From NCBI GenBank assembly GCA_031288765.1, contig JAITQV010000190.1, forward strand, positions 1 to 10,154: a DNA stretch of 10,154 nt, read 5' to 3'. The translations under genes and the position numbers were made by a program. Every line of letters begins with the position of its first letter. Within the stretch, counting starts at the first letter, position 1. Below the pieces are notes generated by a model. That model was given only the letters and a program-made list of their open reading frames with translations, did no database searches and was not told the origin of the DNA. Positions 6,308 through 10,154 of the stretch are shown here, piece after piece. This stretch comes from Planctomycetaceae bacterium. Lineage in GTDB: Bacteria > Planctomycetota > Planctomycetia > Pirellulales > Thermoguttaceae.

Positions 6308-7553
6308 TTTAACACAAATTATGAAAATGTTAATTTAGAGAAAGGGGGGGGGGGTACGTAGATTTGGAAACATCTTCGGCACGTTATCTCTTCCCAGTGC
6401 CTTTACTCTTGTTGAGCTTCTTGTCGTCATTGCCATTATCGGCGTTCTCATTGCTCTTCTGTTGCCGGCGGTTCAGGCGGCGCGCGAAGCGGCACGGCGA
6501 ATGCAGTGTACGAACAAGATCAAACAAATCTGCACGGCAACCCACAACTTTCACGACGCCCACAAACGAGTTCCCAGTTCGTACCTTGATTCCCTCTGGC
6601 TTATTCAACCGCCGGCGGGGACGGGAGAAGCGATTCCCAATTCGACGAAACGGCGAGGGCATTGCCTCGACGCTTACAATCCGTTTGTTACTATTCTGTC
6701 GTTTATGGAACAACAGATGGTTTACGACGAGTTGATTGGGGCGATCACCTATGGTGTTCAAACTGATGCGAATGACCCTCAGTACATTCCCTCAACTTTA
6801 CCTTCCTCCAATCAATATACGGCGCCGGACGGAACGACGAAGGATTCTCCGCTTCGTAACCGGATGAATCTTTACCTTTGTCCGTCGGATGGTACTGCCA
6901 ATCAGGCGGAACTCGGTAAACCTTACGGAAGTTATCGTTATTGCCGCGGTGACATCTGGTGTCAAGACCGCGCCGCAGAAACACGCGGGGTGTTTGGCGG
7001 CGGTCATTGGATTCATATTACTTTTTCAAACATCATTGACGGAACCAGTAACACCGTTTTTTATGCGGAATCTGTTGTTGGTGATACGGAAAGTACCAGA
7101 GAAATCAAAGGCGGAATTGTTGCCGGTTTTGATTGGAATCCCAATTATCAGCCGAGTAAGTGTGCCGCTTATCGGGGAGCAAACGGAGAATTGACCTCTG
7201 CCGCTGTTCGGGCGGAACCCAAAGGTTGGTCTTGGGGATGTTCTTTGATTTACTGTTCGGCATTTCATACCGTTCTTCCGCCCAATGCTCCGTCTTGTTT
7301 GAGCGACGGTGACAACCCCGGTTATATGACTGTCAGCAGTAACCATCCCGGCGGTGTCAATATCGGAATGGGAGATTCGGCGGTGAAATTTATTTCCGAG
7401 ACGATTAACACCGGTGATTTGACAAAATTACCCGGTGAAGGAAAACCGGGATTTATCGCCGGTGATCCGCATCAATGGACGGGTCCGAGTGAATACGGTA
7501 TTTGGGGAGCGATGGGAACAATGGCAGGCAGGGAATCGGCAACGGCTCCTTAA
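6305..7553 (+). CDS. DUF1559 pseudopilin-like protein, interrupted by an 11-G tract
   Basis: DUF1559 proteins are planctomycete envelope proteins with a type IV pilin-like N-terminal helix and a large extracytoplasmic domain of unknown role. Translation starts at ATG 6305 (AAGGAG eight bases upstream), reads 13 codons and enters eleven G residues at 6344-6354. With 11 G it stops at TAG 6359-6361 after 18 residues. With 10 G (or 13) it continues as one 415-residue protein. Its helix, FTLVELLVVIAIIGVLIA (about 33-50), is followed by the PAVQAAREAARRMQCTN signature. The body has the LCPSDG segment and the C-terminal HPGGVNIGMGDSAVKFI block, where GDSAV replaces the more usual GDGSV. The residue before FTLVEL is Ala, not the Gly favoured by prepilin peptidase and present in the neighbour. 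The long intact frame after the tract shows the gene is not decaying. Confidence 0.85.
6344..6354 (+). repeat. 11-G homopolymer inside a coding region
   Basis: Eleven consecutive G residues lie 39 bases after the start codon of the first DUF1559 gene. Tracts of this length are prone to slipped-strand mispairing and are the typical switch of phase-variable surface genes. They are also a common place for sequencing or consensus errors. The frame closes when the length is 10 or 13. Confidence 0.9.
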
Positions 7554-7664
7554 TTCTGTTTATTGTGTTTTTTCCGTTTTGTATTCAACCGGAGCCCATC
7601 ACGGTTGTTATAAACACTTATTTTATTAACAGGTCAAACATTTACATTACCCTTTCCTTCAATT

Positions 7665-7685
7665 CGCCGTCTTTACCGGACGGCG
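7665..7685 (+). repeat. GC-rich hairpin between the two DUF1559 genes
   Basis: CGCCGTC (7665-7671) and GACGGCG (7679-7685) form a perfect 7-bp stem with a 7-nt loop. It ends 30 bp before the second DUF1559 start, just ahead of that gene's ribosome site. There is no T-run, so it is more likely an mRNA processing or stability element, or a leader structure, than a terminator. Confidence 0.55.
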
Positions 7686-7715
7686 GTTGAGGGATCAATT
7701 TTAGGAGATAAAAAA

Positions 7716-8909
7716 ATGAATACTTTACTTTGTACCAAAAAACAATCGAACGGTTTTACCCTTGTTGAACTTCTGGTGGTGATTGCGATTATCGGCGTGT
7801 TAATTGCAATGCTTTTACCTGCTGTTCAAGCAGCGCGAGAAGCCGCAAGACGAATGACATGTACCAACAATCAGAAACAACTCGGTTTGGCTGTCCACAA
7901 TTTTCACGACATCCACAACCGGCTCGTCAAAGCGTGTAACGATGACATCTGGTTATCCTTTAACCCGGCAGCTAATCCCGGATGTCGTCTTGACAAAGTC
8001 GACATTTATTCGGGGTTAGCTCTGTTGTTGCCGTTTATGGAACAGCAGCCGGTTTATTCCGACCTGACTTCCGCCTTACAAACAGCGGCATCGACTGTTC
8101 CGTACGATTCAGGTCTGATTCCTGATGTCGGCGGCAGCAGTGCTTTTTTACACCGGATTGACACATTTTTATGTCCTTCGGATGGAGCCGGCATTATTGG
8201 CATCCGCACCGATCATACGGGACGGACAAGTTATCGTCTCAATCGAGGTGATGCCTGGATTGGTTGTAAAGTCCGTAATGTTGCAAGAGGACCGTTTGTT
8301 TCGGGAAATACGAAAAATGACCCGGCAGGAACTCCCGGATTTACTTCCAATGATGGTTCCACGTTTGATTTTGCTTCGGTTTCAGACGGTTTGAGCAATA
8401 CCGTTTTTCTTGGAGAATCATGTATTGCGATAGATCCCGGTCGAAATATGAGTGTTTTGACGGGATTTGCCTATGCTGTAACACCTTCGGGAGCAACGGA
8501 TTCCCCTTCCGCCTGTGCCGCACGGCGGGGACAAGGCGGTCTTTTAACACCCAATACGGGCGATCAATATTCACCGGGTAAAGGTCATCGTTGGGGTGAT
8601 GCTCGAACAGGTTTTACGTTATTTCACACCATTTTACCGCCCAATTCGCCTAGTTGTATGTCAACGCTTGCATGGCCAACTACGGCAAATCCGGCAAATG
8701 AAAATACAGTCAACGATTACATTCTTGTTTCGGCGGGAAGTTATCATGCGGGCGGAGCCAATATCAGTATGGGAGACGGTTCGGTGCGATTTATCTCCGA
8801 AACGATTCAATGTGATCCGACGCAGCCGTGTGTTACGGAAGGAGCCTCTCTGCTGGGAGTTTGGGGGGCGCTGGGTTCCGTCAACGGCGGAGAAACAAGT
8901 TCGTTCTGA
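7716..8909 (+). CDS. DUF1559 pseudopilin-like protein (intact)
   Basis: A 397-residue member of the same planctomycete family as the preceding gene, presumably an envelope-anchored or secreted pseudopilin-like protein of unknown function. It has a short basic leader ending in Gly13, then FTLVELLVVIAIIGVLIA, a canonical prepilin-peptidase site and N-terminal helix, followed by LLPAVQAAREAARRMTCTN. The extracytoplasmic domain carries the LCPSDG segment, a DGLSNTVFLGE segment and the C-terminal block HAGGANISMGDGSVRFI (about 344-360), and ends in LGVWGALGS. AGGAG at 7703-7707 lies eight bases before ATG and fixes the start. It is a clear paralogue of the upstream gene, with many matching segments, but carries no poly-G tract. 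The gap of 162 bp and the shared direction suggest one transcription unit ending at the terminator near 9002-9043. Confidence 0.92.
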   Translation: MNTLLCTKKQSNGFTLVELLVVIAIIGVLIAMLLPAVQAAREAARRMTCTNNQKQLGLAVHNFHDIHNRLVKACNDDIWLSFNPAANPGCRLDKVDIYSGLALLLPFMEQQPVYSDLTSALQTAASTVPYDSGLIPDVGGSSAFLHRIDTFLCPSDGAGIIGIRTDHTGRTSYRLNRGDAWIGCKVRNVARGPFVSGNTKNDPAGTPGFTSNDGSTFDFASVSDGLSNTVFLGESCIAIDPGRNMSVLTGFAYAVTPSGATDSPSACAARRGQGGLLTPNTGDQYSPGKGHRWGDARTGFTLFHTILPPNSPSCMSTLAWPTTANPANENTVNDYILVSAGSYHAGGANISMGDGSVRFISETIQCDPTQPCVTEGASLLGVWGALGSVNGGETSSF

Positions 8910-8936
8910 ATTTATCAGTCCGTATAAAACAATTGC

Positions 8937-8952
8937 GTCGGCGTCAGCCGAC
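8937..8952. repeat. 6-bp hairpin after the DUF1559 gene
   Basis: GTCGGC (8937-8942), loop GTCA, GCCGAC (8947-8952): a perfect GC-rich stem-loop 27 bp after the DUF1559 stop. It is not followed by a T-run. It is the first of three consecutive hairpins. Confidence 0.6.
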
Positions 8953-8965
8953 CTTCGGATATGTG

Positions 8966-8993
8966 GTAGGGGCAAAAAATCTTTCGCCCCTAC
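8966..8993. repeat. 8-bp hairpin, probable dispersed palindromic repeat
   Basis: GTAGGGGC (8966-8973) and GCCCCTAC (8986-8993) pair perfectly around a 12-nt loop. From memory, very similar GTAGGGGC…GCCCCTAC palindromes recur between genes in several environmental bacterial groups, so this is probably one copy of a genome-wide element. That match was not checked. Confidence 0.6.
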
Positions 8994-9001
8994 ATTGCGG
9001 C

Positions 9002-9043
9002 GGTGGGTGAAAACCCTTCGGCAAAAGGTCACCTACCTTTTTT
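9002..9043 (+). terminator. intrinsic terminator of the DUF1559 module
   Basis: GGTGGGTGA (9002-9010) pairs with TCACCTACC (9029-9037) over nine positions with one G-U wobble. An inner CCTT/AAGG stem closes the apical loop, and six T follow immediately (9038-9043). This is the strongest intrinsic terminator in the window, 92 bp after the second DUF1559 stop. Confidence 0.75.
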
Positions 9044-9045
9044 AT

Positions 9046-9092
9046 TTAACCACAGAATACACGGGAAAAATAGTTCGCAAATTACGCAGATT
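9046..9092. repeat. possible fragment of a dispersed repeat
   Basis: The stretch begins TTAACCACAGAATACACGGG and continues to CGCAAATTACGCAGATT (9076-9092). Both parts recall, from memory, repeat units (ACCACAGA…CACAGA and GCAAATTACGCAGATT) scattered in intergenic DNA of many environmental bacteria. Only one degenerate copy is present in this window, so the call rests on recognition, not on an internal repeat. Confidence 0.35.
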
Positions 9093-9112
9093 TTACAATT
9101 AACAATTCACAA

Positions 9113-9160
9113 GGCGGTTCGGCGAATTTGGTGAACTTCTTCCGTTTCGCCTTCGCCGCC
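9113..9160 (-). terminator. imperfect GC-rich inverted repeat downstream of flgJ
   Basis: GGCGG (9113-9117) can pair with CCGCC (9156-9160), and GGCGAA (9121-9126) with TTCGCC (9146-9151), giving a stem with a small internal loop. It lies about 58 bp beyond the flgJ stop on the minus strand. There is no clean T-run, so function as a terminator is uncertain. Confidence 0.3.
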
Positions 9161-9217
9161 GAAACAACATGATCATCAATAATAATCTTCATAAACAAAC
9201 AACAGCAAATTCTCGTA

Positions 9218-9691
9218 TCACTTTGAGGCTTTCATTAATTTATACATGGGTTCGCTCAAAGTTTTTGAGGTTGCCTGAGTCATTTTGTCCGTCAAAACCA
9301 TATCGAGTTGGCTTTGAAAGATTTCTTCGGCACGACCGCCGTGAAAATACGGATTCTTTTCCTGTGTTGCCCGCATCGACTTGAGCATTTGACCAAACAA
9401 GGTCTGACCGACAAATTGGTGTAACACTTCGCGGAAACGTTTTTCGTTATCGGATTTAAGAGGTTCTTCAGCGGGCAAATCCTGCTGCATGTTTTGTTGC
9501 ACTGTCTGTTGCACTGTCTGTTGAATTTGCCGGCGCGTCATTTCACTGCCGTCCGCCCGTTCATAAATATCCGGTGAAGCCGGAATTTTTGTTTGAAGTA
9601 TTGCCGGAGTTTTTGGTGTTGTTCCTGCAATTGATTGCGCTTCGTAAGCCAAAGGAACACCCGAAAAATTCAATACGGAAGAAATCGCCAT
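9218..9691 (-). CDS. flgJ: flagellar rod-binding protein FlgJ, single domain
   Basis: FlgJ is a periplasmic chaperone or cap for assembly of the flagellar rod. The 157 residues contain only the rod-binding domain (about 84-147), recognisable from FREVLHQFVGQTLFGQMLKSMR and FHGGRAEEIFQSQLDMVLTDKM. The C-terminal muramidase domain of enterobacterial FlgJ is absent, as in many other phyla, so a separate enzyme would have to open the peptidoglycan. The N-terminal 80 residues are a polar linker with a glutamine-rich run of QQTV/QQNM units (57-70), encoded by a 12-bp tandem repeat. No Shine-Dalgarno site is visible before ATG 9691. It follows flgI by 112 bp on the same strand, the usual flgI-flgJ order. 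Confidence 0.82.
   Translation of the reverse strand: MAISSVLNFSGVPLAYEAQSIAGTTPKTPAILQTKIPASPDIYERADGSEMTRRQIQQTVQQTVQQNMQQDLPAEEPLKSDNEKRFREVLHQFVGQTLFGQMLKSMRATQEKNPYFHGGRAEEIFQSQLDMVLTDKMTQATSKTLSEPMYKLMKASK
9495..9522. repeat. 12-bp tandem repeat inside flgJ
   Basis: TGTTGCACTGTC occurs twice in tandem (9495-9506, 9507-9518) and begins a third partial copy. On the coding strand it gives repeated VQQT units in the FlgJ linker. The unit is a multiple of three, so copy-number change would keep the frame. Confidence 0.75.
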
Positions 9692-9803
9692 TTTTAGTGA
9701 ATAATTAGTTGACGGTAACAGTTAATAGCCGTTTAATAACGAAAATCAATAGTGAAAATACAATGTAACACCAATCAAATGCGGTTGTAACGTTTACGAT
9801 TAA

Positions 9804-10154
9804 CTACTCAATGTAATGCACATCGCCGAGTAAGGCGCCTTGTTGTTCGAGGATTTTAATAATCTCAATCATATCCTGCGGCGTAACACGAACCGCATCA
9901 AGCGACGCTTGTAATGCCTTCAATTTTTGATTTGTTACCGCTTCGCCCGTCATTTGGCGGTATTTTATATCCGTATCTATATCTACAAATTGTTGCGGAT
10001 TGACTTCTTGTTCTCCCGGCGGAACAGGCGGACGGATTTCAGCAACAATATTTTTATGTGTTACAACCGTCGGCTTTACCTCCACGCCTTCGTCAATGGA
10101 AATAATTCCAACCCGCTCATTGATCATCACTCGCGGCGGTAACGGATCAACAAC
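9804..10154 (-). CDS. flgI: flagellar P-ring protein FlgI, C-terminal part
   Basis: FlgI forms the P ring around the flagellar rod in the peptidoglycan layer. The frame is open from the right edge of the window to the TAA at 9804-9806, giving 117 residues that must continue upstream, so the start is outside the window. Family features are VMINERVGIISIDEGVEVKP (compare INERTGTIVIG in other FlgI), a THKNIVAEI strand, and the C-terminal helical segment LQASLDAVRVTPQDMIEIIKILEQQGAL, which matches the typical ending of FlgI. An internal ATG at 10130 sits inside this conserved block and is not a start. It precedes flgJ in the same direction. Confidence 0.88.
   Translation of the reverse strand, partial: VVDPLPPRVMINERVGIISIDEGVEVKPTVVTHKNIVAEIRPPVPPGEQEVNPQQFVDIDTDIKYRQMTGEAVTNQKLKALQASLDAVRVTPQDMIEIIKILEQQGALLGDVHYIE

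Larger units (their letters stand above)
8910..9217. other. 308-bp intergenic region of hairpins and a repeat fragment
   Basis: This gap lies between the converging second DUF1559 gene and flgJ. It holds three hairpins in a row (8937-8952, 8966-8993, 9002-9037), then a stretch resembling a dispersed repeat (9046-9092), then an imperfect GC-rich inverted repeat (9113-9160) that might serve as a terminator on the flgJ side. No gene is visible. Confidence 0.6.

Noticed and set aside
6364..6735. Frame with a hydrophobic N-terminus overlapping the first DUF1559 gene
   Set aside because: It starts at TTG without a ribosome site and overlaps the conserved pilin-like helix coding sequence in another frame. 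Its hydrophobic, arginine-rich make-up is what an off-frame reading of that region would give.
6462..7553. First DUF1559 gene starting at TTG 6462
   Set aside because: This start lies after the pilin-like helix and has no ribosome site, whereas ATG 6305 has an excellent one and restores the full N-terminus with a one-base change.
1..10154. CRISPR array, tRNA or rRNA genes, intact transposase or integrase
   Set aside because: No regularly spaced repeats, cloverleaf-like sequence, rRNA segments or recombinase motifs were seen on either strand by eye.

Overview
The window looks like a stretch of a Planctomycetota chromosome of fairly low GC content. Three signs point there: two DUF1559 proteins with type IV pilin-like N-termini (a family hugely expanded in planctomycetes), a small carboxypeptidase-regulatory-like lipoprotein directly upstream of them, and secreted SGNH hydrolases. 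The low GC and small accessory genes would fit a host-associated lineage such as gut Thermoguttaceae, but that is inference. No rRNA, tRNA, CRISPR array or intact transposase was seen.

Layout, left to right. Positions 1-105 hold the apparent C-terminal end of an unidentified protein. Next comes an A/T-rich gap with a 15-bp direct repeat, then prfB (peptide chain release factor 2, + strand, 493-1594). prfB is read only through the classic programmed +1 frameshift at CTT TGA C, but the usual stimulatory Shine-Dalgarno-like element is not there. A hairpin followed by a T-run lies downstream of prfB. Three minus-strand genes follow: a ModA-like substrate-binding lipoprotein, a secreted protein with two SGNH hydrolase domains, and an orphan DhaL-type kinase subunit with its own good sigma70-type promoter.

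A 607-bp non-coding gap (5188-5794) holds two divergent promoter candidates, a nested stem-loop and a perfect 9-bp inverted repeat. After it, on the + strand, come three genes with strong Shine-Dalgarno sites: a lipoprotein and two DUF1559 pseudopilin-like proteins. The first DUF1559 gene is out of frame because of an 11-G homopolymer 13 codons after its start. Removing one G restores a normal 415-residue protein. This is either a phase-variation switch or a homopolymer error in the assembly, and it is the most interesting observation in the window.

A cluster of three hairpins, the last a strong terminator, closes that module, followed by what looks like a fragment of an interspersed repeat. 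The window ends in a minus-strand flagellar operon: the end of flgI (P-ring protein, running off the right edge) followed by a single-domain flgJ (rod-binding protein).

How the genes relate: the lipoprotein and DUF1559 genes form a probable cell-envelope module, the flgI-flgJ pair belongs to flagellar rod and ring assembly, and prfB is core translation. The minus-strand ModA-like and SGNH genes are close enough to be co-transcribed, but I see no functional link between them.
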